From Planctomycetota bacterium (GTDB lineage Bacteria > Planctomycetota > Planctomycetia > Planctomycetales > Planctomycetaceae): a stretch of DNA of 36,216 bases. Shown here piece by piece: positions 1-7,592 of this stretch; the first letter of the stretch is position 1, and each line of letters begins with the position of its first letter. The stretch spans positions 1 to 36,216 of the forward strand of contig QWQG01000222.1 of assembly GCA_003670925.1 (NCBI GenBank). Direction: 5' to 3'. The position numbers and the translations under genes were made by a program. The notes under the pieces were generated by a model, which saw only the letters and a list, made by a program, of their open reading frames with translations, was not told the origin of the DNA and made no database searches.

Positions 1-1035
1 TGCGGGGGCGCAACACGTCTTCAGAAACGCCGTCGCTTCCTCCGCATAGAGCCGATTCTGACTGAACAGTGCGTGCTGCTGTTCAGCCTGAACGGCAATC
101 ACTTGGAGCCCTGCTTGGCGGCCGAGCATGCGAATCCTCGCCAACTGATACCAATGACTCACGACGATGATCCGCCGGTCTGCTTGAAGTTCCGGCAACG
201 CAGCCGCATATTCAATTGAGTCTGCGGCACTGATACCTGCAGAATCGAGCAGCAATCGCGTCTCCGGGACACCGGCCGCCAGGGCCAGCTTTTTCATGGC
301 AGCGGATTCCGTGACGCTGCCTTGGCTAGGGCCTCCGGACAGGAGCAGCAGCTTTCCTCGCCCGTCGAGAAATAACTTATTCCCCGTCGCCATGCGGTCT
401 GCTAGGGCTTCGGACGGAGTGCCATCACGCTCAACGCCGCAACCGAGAACCAGAATTGCCGGAGCCACATCGGAAGGAATCGGATCACTGATCGAACCCG
501 ACTGCAGCGTGACAATCACAAACCCCATGACCGCGAGGCTGCTGCTGCCGGCAATAATTAAGAACGATGACTTTCCAGAGACGGATGGTGAATCACCGAC
601 AAGGATGCCCATCCCTGCAACCGCGAACAACATGAGCACCCCTAGCGGACGACTCATTGCCGTCTGTCGCAGATTTTCCGGAACGCGTTGCGTAATGTCC
701 CACAATTCCCAACTGGAAAACACTGCGACAATTGTGACAAGCACCAGCGTCGCCATCCAGACGGTTACTGGCAGTGCAGGTTTCACGGAATACATCAGTG
801 TTGCAGTCGCCAGCATCGTCAGGAGGGCAATGGAGAGTGGTTGCGTGATCATGCGAAAGTTGCACAGCCAGTTGTTCACGGCGCTCGTGTTGAAGGCGAA
901 GACTTCCAGCAGATTCAGCGTGGTGATGAAGGTAATGCCGAGTGCCGCGCCGCGTGAAACGGCGATCCAGCCGGGAGCGTTTTGCGTTCCATAACCCTGC
1001 GTTTTATATTGCGGTGTGGGTGCGGCCGGTTTCAT
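1..1035 (-). CDS. Membrane protein with DUF218 (YdcF/SanA-like) domain, 3' end cut by the window edge
   Basis: The frame is open from an ATG at 1035 to base 1, giving 345 residues with no stop, so the C-terminus lies outside the window. The N-terminal half carries about five hydrophobic segments (roughly residues 29-48, 65-82, 89-106, 130-147 and 157-177). From about residue 190 it reads as a DUF218 domain: VLGCGVERDG, an RM..G..L segment, LLLSGG near 231-235, TESAAMK near 242-248, GVPETRLLLD near 255-264, and VVSHWYQLAR near 291-300. DUF218 proteins (YdcF, SanA, ElyC) are linked to envelope metabolism, but their chemistry is mostly unknown. The start overlaps the stop of the upstream gene by four bases (ATGA), which suggests translational coupling. 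The domain call is firm; the function is not. Confidence 0.85.
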   Translation of the reverse strand, partial: MKPAAPTPQYKTQGYGTQNAPGWIAVSRGAALGITFITTLNLLEVFAFNTSAVNNWLCNFRMITQPLSIALLTMLATATLMYSVKPALPVTVWMATLVLVTIVAVFSSWELWDITQRVPENLRQTAMSRPLGVLMLFAVAGMGILVGDSPSVSGKSSFLIIAGSSSLAVMGFVIVTLQSGSISDPIPSDVAPAILVLGCGVERDGTPSEALADRMATGNKLFLDGRGKLLLLSGGPSQGSVTESAAMKKLALAAGVPETRLLLDSAGISAADSIEYAAALPELQADRRIIVVSHWYQLARIRMLGRQAGLQVIAVQAEQQHALFSQNRLYAEEATAFLKTCCAPA

Positions 1036-1526
1036 CCTGTTATTCCCTGACTGTCATCTTGCTGCGCCGCTGCTTTACGCGGCAGCGTAAATTTTTTGGG
1101 TGCGACTGGTGTTGGCAACAGCAATTCGGCTTCTGCCAGCAGTTCTGACAATTGTTCAACTAGAAACCGCGATGCAATCACGGCCTGCTGGAAGTTTGTA
1201 TGCGTCGATGCGTGCCATGCATCCTTCGCAAATTGCTCCGCCGCCGCCTGCAGTTTATCCAGCTTCTTGCGAACTGTCTTGAAATATCCTGCCGGATCAA
1301 GAGTCTGTGTCTCAACCGCGCGGAACACATCAAAAATGGTCCGAGCCATTTCATTGAGTTGCGGGAAATCTTCGACTTCGTCCGAATGCTTCACAAAAGT
1401 ACGAATCATCCATGCATGCGACATGAGTTTCTGAGTGCGTTCCACCAGTTTTGTAAGTTGCTGCGCACAGATATCACGCGCGGGTTCAGTGGGGGCAGGA
1501 TCCATATGAAAATCTCGACTCAACAA
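1032..1526 (-). CDS. Hypothetical protein, 164 residues, mostly helical
   Basis: I do not recognise this family. The protein is soluble-looking, with no signal peptide or membrane segment, and appears largely alpha-helical (for example residues 15-70 and 85-140). It ends in a lysine- and glutamine-rich tail. There are two in-frame starts, ATG at 1526 and ATG at 1505 (MDPAPTEPARD); neither has a strong Shine-Dalgarno sequence, and the downstream one would give 157 residues. It sits 99 bases downstream of tsaB and overlaps the DUF218 gene by four bases, so the three genes probably form one transcript. The overlap and the clean frame support a real gene. No function can be assigned. Confidence 0.7.
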   Translation of the reverse strand: MLSRDFHMDPAPTEPARDICAQQLTKLVERTQKLMSHAWMIRTFVKHSDEVEDFPQLNEMARTIFDVFRAVETQTLDPAGYFKTVRKKLDKLQAAAEQFAKDAWHASTHTNFQQAVIASRFLVEQLSELLAEAELLLPTPVAPKKFTLPRKAAAQQDDSQGITG

Positions 1527-1625
1527 TCAGCAAATTCGGTGTGTTAGTCACGCACGATTGTAGTAAAAGTGGCGTTCGAGGACATCCCGACGATGTTTCC
1601 CAACCCTCCGCCATCGCAATTCTGC

Positions 1626-2294
1626 TTACGCTTCGCGCCGCTTTTCTTCGGCGTAGCTTAACCGGATGTAGACAGGTTCTAGACTGTCTGGATCTGAGAG
1701 TTGTTGCTGGTCTAGCATGTGCAGTCCGATTCGTCCCACACTGATGGCGCGTGGTTGCCACAGGGATTCGTCGAGCACATGAAATCGGTCGGGTGCCGCG
1801 GCTTGGAGTTTATTGCCGGCCGGCCCCACGATTGGATACTCTGTCGGCAGATCAGCCACGCTCACCAAACGCACGTCATCGATCGCACATCTGAGGCCAA
1901 GTTCGGCATTCCAGCAATATGTCGCGGCAAAGAATTCCGTCCGCTGCGCATCAACGATCGCCGTGACATATTGCAGGTCGGGAGGAACCTGCTGCGTGAT
2001 TGCCCGCAACGTATCGACGGCGACCAGCCGCGCATCATTCAGCCATGCAAAGGTTTTTGCAAACGTCAGTCCAACGCGCAGTCCGGTGAAACTTCCCGGT
2101 CCGATGCTCACGGCCACAGCCTGAATCTGATGCGGCTGCAGCTCGCACTGGGCGAGTACATGAGCGACTTCGGCTGGAAGTGTCTGCGCATGGCGGGTGC
2201 CCGTCGCGCCAAGAATGCGTTCGAATCGCAACGTGGGGCCATCAAAAATTGCGACCGAACCCTGCGTTCCGGATGTCTCAATGGCGAGCAGCAT
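1626..2294 (-). CDS. tsaB: TsaB, tRNA threonylcarbamoyladenosine complex subunit
   Basis: TsaB is the partner and scaffold of TsaD in the bacterial complex that installs N6-threonylcarbamoyladenosine on tRNAs reading ANN codons. The protein is 222 residues, close to the family norm. It opens MLLAIETSGTQGSVAI, the ASKHA-type beta hairpin of the family, and carries the diagnostic SIGPGSFTGLRVGL near residues 63-76. I place the start at the ATG at 2294. The frame remains open upstream, but that stretch runs through a palindromic repeat and the lipA end, and does not look like protein. The gene lies downstream of lipA on the same strand, with the repeat at 2301-2398 filling the spacer. Confidence 0.93.
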   Translation of the reverse strand: MLLAIETSGTQGSVAIFDGPTLRFERILGATGTRHAQTLPAEVAHVLAQCELQPHQIQAVAVSIGPGSFTGLRVGLTFAKTFAWLNDARLVAVDTLRAITQQVPPDLQYVTAIVDAQRTEFFAATYCWNAELGLRCAIDDVRLVSVADLPTEYPIVGPAGNKLQAAAPDRFHVLDESLWQPRAISVGRIGLHMLDQQQLSDPDSLEPVYIRLSYAEEKRREA

Positions 2295-2300
2295 GACTAA

Positions 2301-2398
2301 GAACACCTGACAAGACCGCTCTTCGTAGCTGGATTCGCCAGAATTCAGCACCATTGCTGAATTCTTGCGAATCCAGCTACCTGTTTTGTCAGGGGTTC
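2301..2398 (-). repeat. Palindromic intergenic repeat, family 1, copy 1
   Basis: Almost the whole lipA-tsaB spacer is one hairpin. The inner arms are 26 bases (2325-2350 and 2355-2380) with a single mismatch and a four-base loop. The outer arms are 13 bases (2301-2313 and 2386-2398) with one mismatch. The core reads TAGCTGGATTCGC. Read in the lipA direction, the element starts at the lipA stop codon. A second copy at 11251-11352 shares an identical 24-base stretch (2357-2380 here, 11273-11296 there) and stays similar for about 75 bases. There is no U-run after the stem, so it is not a canonical intrinsic terminator. A 3' UTR stability or attenuation role is an inference. Confidence 0.85.
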
Positions 2399-3390
2399 TA
2401 ATCCTGCCGTCGCCCGGTGGCGTGTTCCAGACCTTCGGCCATTTCACCCGCATGATAACTGCTGCGGACAAACGGGCCACTGGCCACCATGCTAAAGCCC
2501 AGCAGGCGAGCCAGTTCGCCGATTTCGTCAAATTCTTCTGGCGGCACATAACGTTCCACCGGCAGGTGTTCGGGAGTTGGTTGGAGGTATTGCCCTAGCG
2601 TCAACATGTCACAACCCACGCCTCGCAGGTCGGCAAAAACGTCGAGCAACTCTTCCCGTGTTTCACCAAGTCCCAGCATGAGACCACTCTTGGTTGGCAT
2701 GTCTGGCGCTTCTTCTTTGATTTGTTTTAGCAAATTGAGCGTGCGTTGATACTCGGCATTGCGGCGGACGCGATGATACAGCCGAGGCACGGTCTCTGTA
2801 TTGTGATTAAAGACATCCGGACGCGATGCGATGACGCGGCTGATGGCTTGGCGATTCCCCAGAAAGTCGGGCGTCAGCACTTCGACCTGAGCCCCCGTAT
2901 GCTCACGGACGGCGAGCACCGTGCGATACCAGTGATCGGCACCACCATCAGGCAGATCATCACGAGTGACAGACGTGAGCACTACGTATTTCAGCCCCAG
3001 CCGCGCGGCGGCCTCGGCGACTCGTTCCGGTTCGTCCAGTTCTAGGCGTTCGGTTTTTCCTTTCGGCACAGAACAGAATCCACAGGGCCGCGTACAGACG
3101 TTACCACCAATCATGAATGTGGCTGTTTTCTGCGACCAACATTCCGTGCGATTCGGACACTTGGCACTTTCACAAACGGTTTCCAGCCGCAGGTCAGAAA
3201 TCACATCGCTCGTGTAGGCCATGCCTGACTGAGGCAACGGGCGTTTTAGCCACCGTGGCAGGCGGCGCTGCGGCGCGTCCGTCTGCAGCATCGCGGTGAG
3301 CGGCACAAGGTTTAAAGGCGCTGTGTGCACAGAGGCTGGCTGCAGCGTCGTATCATTCGGAGGTTGATTGAGAATTGGTAAACTTGTCAT
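2398..3390 (-). CDS. lipA: Lipoyl synthase (radical SAM)
   Basis: LipA inserts two sulfur atoms into protein-bound octanoyl groups to make the lipoyl cofactor. The protein is 330 residues. It shows both iron-sulfur clusters: the auxiliary one with Cys73, Cys78 and Cys84 (CESAKCPNRTEC), and the radical SAM one as CTRPCGFC at Cys99, Cys103 and Cys106. The C-terminal RSSY (309-312) carries the conserved serine. All catalytic features are intact. The ATG at 3390 lies inside the end of the lipB-like gene, an overlap of 38 bases, so translation of the pair is probably coupled. The N-terminal 45 residues are longer than usual and poorly conserved in appearance. Confidence 0.97.
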   Translation of the reverse strand: MTSLPILNQPPNDTTLQPASVHTAPLNLVPLTAMLQTDAPQRRLPRWLKRPLPQSGMAYTSDVISDLRLETVCESAKCPNRTECWSQKTATFMIGGNVCTRPCGFCSVPKGKTERLELDEPERVAEAAARLGLKYVVLTSVTRDDLPDGGADHWYRTVLAVREHTGAQVEVLTPDFLGNRQAISRVIASRPDVFNHNTETVPRLYHRVRRNAEYQRTLNLLKQIKEEAPDMPTKSGLMLGLGETREELLDVFADLRGVGCDMLTLGQYLQPTPEHLPVERYVPPEEFDEIGELARLLGFSMVASGPFVRSSYHAGEMAEGLEHATGRRQD

Positions 3391-4120
3391 GGATCAAAGT
3401 CCGTGTGCGTTTCAAAAAAGGATGGCCAGTGTGCAAATGATAGTCGGGATAGCCCAAATGTGTACACAAGTACTGAATCAAAGCCGAGCGAACCTGTGGC
3501 ATCTGTGTCGGCCGGACGCGTTCGGCATTTAAAGAGGAAATGCGTTGACCCAGCAGACCACGTCCAATCCCGCGTGCTTCGTCCAGACGACAGCTCACGT
3601 TCAGAAAAATCCCGAAGCTGGTGACGCCGTCTGCCACATGAATTCCCAGTTCGGCCACCACACCGTGTCGTCCAAAGACGGCGGTTGGATCGTCAGGCGA
3701 AGTCGTGGCGACAACCTGGACTTCACGACAAGTCTCGATCACCGCCTGCTGCAGGCATCTCCGAAAGTTGAGCTCATCCATCTGGCATTCCAGCAGCGAG
3801 ACCACCACATACGCGGCAATCTGCCCAGGCTGATGCAGGATCGCATGTCCATCCCGCCGCACGCGGTGGACCGTGATCAGGCGAGATTCCAGTTCGCGTG
3901 CCGATTCCGGAAGTTCCAGCAGGCTAGCACCCTCCCCAACGGTGACGGCTGGCGGATGTTCACAGATCAAAATTGCCGCATTGGTGCGACTTTGACATCG
4001 CACTTCATGCACCATTAGTTTTTGCAGCGCGAGGACAGACGGCAAATCTACCGCTCCGAGCAACCGCACTTCGGCAGTCGTCAGGGTCTGGTTGGTGAAG
4101 GCTTCCCAGTCGATCGTCAT
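3353..4120 (-). CDS. LipB-like octanoyltransferase-family protein lacking the catalytic Lys and Cys
   Basis: LipB normally moves octanoyl from acyl carrier protein to lipoate-dependent enzymes, using a Cys/Lys pair. This 255-residue protein keeps the fold markers: RRDGHAILHQPGQ (88-100) matches the usual RGGxxTxHGPGQ, and LGIHV followed by LNV matches the core around the active site. By hand alignment, the Lys of the family GK(I/V)AA motif is Val154 (GVVAELG) and the Cys of the PCG motif is Arg187 (IGRGLL, followed by SSLNAE). Cys177 is nearby but out of register. The ATG at 4120 is preferred; a TTG at 4138 would add six residues. It overlaps lipA by 38 bases, so a lipoate role is likely, but ordinary LipB catalysis is doubtful. 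Confidence 0.8.
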   Translation of the reverse strand: MTIDWEAFTNQTLTTAEVRLLGAVDLPSVLALQKLMVHEVRCQSRTNAAILICEHPPAVTVGEGASLLELPESARELESRLITVHRVRRDGHAILHQPGQIAAYVVVSLLECQMDELNFRRCLQQAVIETCREVQVVATTSPDDPTAVFGRHGVVAELGIHVADGVTSFGIFLNVSCRLDEARGIGRGLLGQRISSLNAERVRPTQMPQVRSALIQYLCTHLGYPDYHLHTGHPFLKRTRTLIHDKFTNSQSTSE

Positions 4121-4455
4121 AGATTGTCTGGCTGGCAAGTTGTTAGTTTGGTGGACGTGTCAGTGAAATGTTGCAGAAGTACGCTCGAATTGTAGCCTTT
4201 TCCGGATGCAGGCTTCACGCGAGTGTGCTGTGGATTCGCAAATATTCTGGCACGAGGCGTGACGCGTGACTTTTACCCGTCCCGCCTGCACAAATATCGG
4301 AGCAAATGCTGCAAATTGGACTCGCTGTCTTGCAGTTCACCTCGACTTATGAAAAGCTCCGCAGCCGGGAATTGCTAATGCGAGGAAGCAGCATAGACAC
4401 GCATAACCGTCTAGACAGATTAGACGGCAGTGTTCGCTGAACGGGAATCGTTCTG
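4121..4455. other. Divergent intergenic region, lipB-like to FHA gene
   Basis: These 335 bases separate the minus-strand lipoate run from the plus-strand FHA-panB pair, so they should hold promoters for both directions. I cannot place -35/-10 boxes with confidence. GGATTCGCAA at 4232-4241 matches the core of the palindromic repeats seen elsewhere in the window, but no full copy is present. A perfect inverted repeat lies at 4407-4427. Confidence 0.6.
4407..4427. promoter_or_regulatory. Perfect 7-base inverted repeat upstream of the FHA gene
   Basis: CCGTCTA (4407-4413) and TAGACGG (4421-4427) are separated by seven bases, centred about 39 bases before the ATG at 4456. The size and spacing would suit a dimeric repressor operator or a small RNA hairpin in the leader. 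No regulator is identifiable, so this is only a candidate. Confidence 0.35.
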
Positions 4456-5553
4456 ATGAGGGTGGTACTCGAACTCCAAGACCAGCCGTCCAATGTGCGT
4501 CGAATCTCTGTTCGACATGACATTGTGATCGGTCGTGGTTCTGACTGCAACCTGCGTCTCTCCGCGCCCCAAGTCAGCCGACGCCACTGTTTTCTTCGCG
4601 TCGGACGTGATTCAGTCTCCGTCACCGATCTTGACAGTAGTAACGGCACGTACGTGAATGGTGCACGGATCACGGCAGGCAAACGTTTCGAAATCATGGA
4701 CGGTGCGCAACTAACTCTTGGTTCCGTTCGATTTATTATTTATCTGCGCGCAGAGGCCGTACCAGCTGAGAGCGAGAAATTGAACACGACGGCGGGAGTT
4801 ACGGAAATATCCGAGCATGCAGAAGCACTTGGTGTTTCCGTTCCGCGTCGAGCCCGCGCTAACGATGGCAGCACGGTGGTTGGTCGAGCGGTTCCCAAAG
4901 CCCCGTTGGGTTACAATCGAGTACAGAATGGTGATTCCCGGGAATCACACGAGGCGACAGTCGATGATCTTGGCGGTCAGTCTCTGGCCGCCGGTTTTGC
5001 GGCGTGGATTTCACCTGCCTCTGATCTGATTGATAGTCGCCTTGAGATCATTGACTTTGGTCGCAGTCTTTCCCAAGAGAGTCGGAACGCTGAAGAGAGC
5101 GGTGCAGAGCCGCAATGGCAGTCTGACATCGTTGATTCGCCTGACGACCTAGATGTGCTCAGCATCGCCGATGGCTCAGATCTAGAAAGTGACAGTGATC
5201 GGGAGCAGATGTCCGATGCCGAAGCGCCGCCTCGTGACGAGGCAGGACAGTCGGCTAATGACATTGTGGACACCCTTTCTTCGCAGCCAAGGATAGACGC
5301 GATAGTCTCCGAACAGACATTCGTTGTTGATCATGAATTTCTGGATGTTGATGTGATTGACGAAATTCTTGAAGTAGCCGACGAAGTCTTGGAAGATGAG
5401 GAGGAATCTCATTGGTTGGCCGCTGACGAAGAAGTCACGGAAGCAGGCCTTGTTGAATTCGTCAGTACGGATGAAGAAGTCAACACCGACCTTCCGCAGA
5501 GTGACAAAGACGAGATGGATCCAAAACTCAAGAGTTTTCTCAACGACTTCTAA
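4456..5553 (+). CDS. FHA-domain protein with long acidic tail
   Basis: The first ~97 residues form a forkhead-associated domain, which binds phosphothreonine peptides: IGRGSDCNLRL (25-35), VSRRHC (40-45) and SSNGTYVNG (61-69) hold the conserved Gly-Arg, Ser-Arg-x-His and Asn-Gly residues. The remaining ~270 residues look disordered and become strongly acidic towards the end, with many Asp/Glu clusters, finishing in a short basic and hydrophobic tail (KLKSFLNDF). There is no membrane segment. It lies 11 bases upstream of panB on the same strand and probably shares its transcript. Planctomycetes have many Ser/Thr kinases, so a phosphosignalling adaptor role is plausible; the partner is unknown. 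Confidence 0.9.
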   Translation: MRVVLELQDQPSNVRRISVRHDIVIGRGSDCNLRLSAPQVSRRHCFLRVGRDSVSVTDLDSSNGTYVNGARITAGKRFEIMDGAQLTLGSVRFIIYLRAEAVPAESEKLNTTAGVTEISEHAEALGVSVPRRARANDGSTVVGRAVPKAPLGYNRVQNGDSRESHEATVDDLGGQSLAAGFAAWISPASDLIDSRLEIIDFGRSLSQESRNAEESGAEPQWQSDIVDSPDDLDVLSIADGSDLESDSDREQMSDAEAPPRDEAGQSANDIVDTLSSQPRIDAIVSEQTFVVDHEFLDVDVIDEILEVADEVLEDEEESHWLAADEEVTEAGLVEFVSTDEEVNTDLPQSDKDEMDPKLKSFLNDF

Positions 5554-5564
5554 TTAGCCCACCC

Positions 5565-6368
5565 ATGCAAAAGATAACTCGGAAAATCACGGTACCGCTG
5601 TTCCGTGATATGGCCGCTCAGGGTCAAAAGCTCACGATGCTCACCGCCTACGATTATTTGTGGGCGGGAGTCATGGACGAAGCGGGCGTAGACAGTATTC
5701 TCGTGGGTGACAGTCTTGCGATGGTCGTGCAGGGGCGATCCACCACACTGCCCGTCACGCTCGATCAGATGATTTATCATGGAGAAATGGTGGCCCGCGC
5801 GGTCCGTCGGGCTCTCGTGATTGTCGACATGCCGTTTATGTCTTATCAAGTCAGCCCAAAGCAGGCCGTGCGAAGCGCCGGGCGCATCATGAAGGAAACC
5901 GGTGCCGATGCGGTGAAGCTGGAAGGTGGTGCAATTCAGTCTGAAACAATTCGTGCTATCGGCCGCGCCGAAATCCCTGTGATGGCACATGTCGGCATGA
6001 GACCGCAGGCCGTGCGGCAACTTGGAGGCATGGGGAAAGTCCAGCGGGATGAGCAGCAACTGCTCAATGACGCCCGTGCCGCTGAAGACGCCGGCGCATT
6101 TGCCATCGTACTGGAACTCGTGCCTCAGGATATCGCCGCGCGGATCACGGCAGCCCTCTCTATCCCCACGATCGGGATCGGAGCCGGAGTCGGATGCAGC
6201 GGACAGGTCCTAGTGGGCCCCGACATGCTGGGTCTCAATCCCGACTTCCAGCCAAAATTCCTAAAGCAGTTTGCGGACCTGCGCAACCAAGCAACAAACG
6301 CGGTGCAAAGTTATATTCAGGAAGTCCGGAACGGCTCATTCCCCGACGCGCAACATTCACACAGTTGA
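5565..6368 (+). CDS. panB: 3-methyl-2-oxobutanoate hydroxymethyltransferase (PanB)
   Basis: PanB transfers a hydroxymethyl group from methylene-tetrahydrofolate to ketoisovalerate, the first committed step towards pantothenate and coenzyme A. The protein is 267 residues, the normal length. It shows TAYDYLWAGVMDEAGVD at the start of the barrel, VGDSLAMV (47-54) with metal-binding Asp49, DMPFMSY (88-94), VKLEGG (117-122) with Glu120, and LELVP (183-187) with the catalytic Glu184. The gene follows the FHA gene by 11 bases. No other pantothenate gene is in the window. Confidence 0.97.
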   Translation: MQKITRKITVPLFRDMAAQGQKLTMLTAYDYLWAGVMDEAGVDSILVGDSLAMVVQGRSTTLPVTLDQMIYHGEMVARAVRRALVIVDMPFMSYQVSPKQAVRSAGRIMKETGADAVKLEGGAIQSETIRAIGRAEIPVMAHVGMRPQAVRQLGGMGKVQRDEQQLLNDARAAEDAGAFAIVLELVPQDIAARITAALSIPTIGIGAGVGCSGQVLVGPDMLGLNPDFQPKFLKQFADLRNQATNAVQSYIQEVRNGSFPDAQHSHS

Positions 6369-6416
6369 TGCCCCGCCCAGATCCGCAGTTGAGATTCCTG
6401 AGAGCTTCGACATGCG

Positions 6417-7592
6417 CTATGACATTTCCGGTTCCCCATAATTTAGACGCGGCAGCAAGCTGTGACCGGAAGCCTGCTGTTCAATCGCCTGAGCCGACCA
6501 GCCAACCAGCCGAGCCATCCCGATGACAATCGCTTGTCGCTCAGGTGGAATATCCAGCAACGTCATCACTTTAGTCGACACCCAGTCTGCAGTCGGAAAA
6601 AACAGATTCGCCGCAAGGACTTTCTCGAGGCGTGCAGCACATCCCGCAAGCCGAATGCGGTCGGCACTGCCCAGAAGTGTGAGCACTGTTTCCGCCAGAA
6701 TGTCAGCACGTAGGTCATCGTTCGAATTTGAAAACCCAAAAGGCATCGGCTGCCCTTCCCGACGTCGCCACCATGCTTCGGCCTGACTTGGGTCGCGGAA
6801 ATTTTGAAGCAGTTCGCTGGTCCATAGATATGGATCATTCCGCAACTGCGATCCAAACACGGTCGCAGCAGACTGCAACGCGGCCAAGATATCTGTCGTC
6901 GCGCTGGCGGCAAATCGAGCTGTGAAGCAGGCAGGCCGCATTTCAGTCAGGCACTGACAAATCATGAGCGTGTTCATCGCCGAATCTTCGGCAGCTGACG
7001 GTCGTTCAGTCGAACGGCGTAGTCGATGCAGTAAGCGACCTGCCCACGACAGTTCCGTTTCATCCGCTGACATCCCTTTCGGTCTCGGAATGCTTTCCTC
7101 GAAAGTGGCACCACATCCTGCCGCTAAGATGATCGGTAACTGGGCCAGCAATCGGAGAATCCGAGACCGCGTCGCATCCGGCGAATTGTCCTGCGGTGTC
7201 GGATCAAAAAACGACAGTAACGAAATGCAAAAGGGAAAAACATCCAGCGGTCGTGCGGAGACTGGCAGGTGCGATACTATTTCCAAGACCGATTGATCGA
7301 TCACCGCTGAATCCGCCAAGATCGAACAACTGTCAGCAAGCTCCTCTTCTGTCGGCAGCGTTTGATGCAACAGTAGCCAAAGCACGCGCTCAAACGATGC
7401 CTGCTCAGTGAGATCGTCAATCGACTGGCCGCAGTAAGAGACTGCCGAATCCCCAAATGAAAGCAGCGACGTTGTTCCGCAGACCACCTCCGTCAATCCC
7501 GATCCATGCACACGGGAACTGGCACAAATGTCATGCGCAAGACGGCGAAGTCCCTGCAACAGATGCGGTGCTGGGTCGGCTGATTGATCCAT
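6417..7592 (-). CDS. Citrate-synthase-fold protein lacking both catalytic histidines
   Basis: The 391 residues align by eye along the type II citrate synthase / methylcitrate synthase fold. TEVVCGTTSLLSFGD (34-48), YCGQSIDDLTE (53-63), LLLHQTLPTEEEL (73-85), the FTARFAAS helix (223-230), and LDIP followed by VGW and QAIEQ near the C-terminus all match family landmarks. The first catalytic His (HA[DE]HE) is Thr216 in QCLTEM, and the second (GFGHR) is Phe287 in PFGFS. The catalytic Asp appears kept as Asp336 (PTADW). The LHGGAN motif is also lost (QLRNDP, 249-254). The frame is intact, so this is a divergent protein rather than a wreck. Condensation of acetyl-CoA is unlikely; a regulatory or ligand-binding role is an inference. 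It converges on panB, 48 bases apart. Confidence 0.8.
   Translation of the reverse strand: MDQSADPAPHLLQGLRRLAHDICASSRVHGSGLTEVVCGTTSLLSFGDSAVSYCGQSIDDLTEQASFERVLWLLLHQTLPTEEELADSCSILADSAVIDQSVLEIVSHLPVSARPLDVFPFCISLLSFFDPTPQDNSPDATRSRILRLLAQLPIILAAGCGATFEESIPRPKGMSADETELSWAGRLLHRLRRSTERPSAAEDSAMNTLMICQCLTEMRPACFTARFAASATTDILAALQSAATVFGSQLRNDPYLWTSELLQNFRDPSQAEAWWRRREGQPMPFGFSNSNDDLRADILAETVLTLLGSADRIRLAGCAARLEKVLAANLFFPTADWVSTKVMTLLDIPPERQAIVIGMARLVGWSAQAIEQQASGHSLLPRLNYGEPEMS

Noticed and set aside
296-994. A 232-residue open frame on the plus strand
   Set aside because: It is antisense to the DUF218 gene, whose translation shows clear family motifs and membrane segments; the plus-strand product shows none.
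2295-2549. An 85-residue N-terminal extension of TsaB
   Set aside because: The extension runs through the palindromic repeat and the lipA 3' end and has no protein-like pattern; the ATG at 2294 gives the normal TsaB start.
6417-7592. Loss of all three citrate synthase catalytic residues
   Set aside because: On closer alignment (PTADW followed by LDIP) the Asp appears to be kept at residue 336; only the two His are missing.
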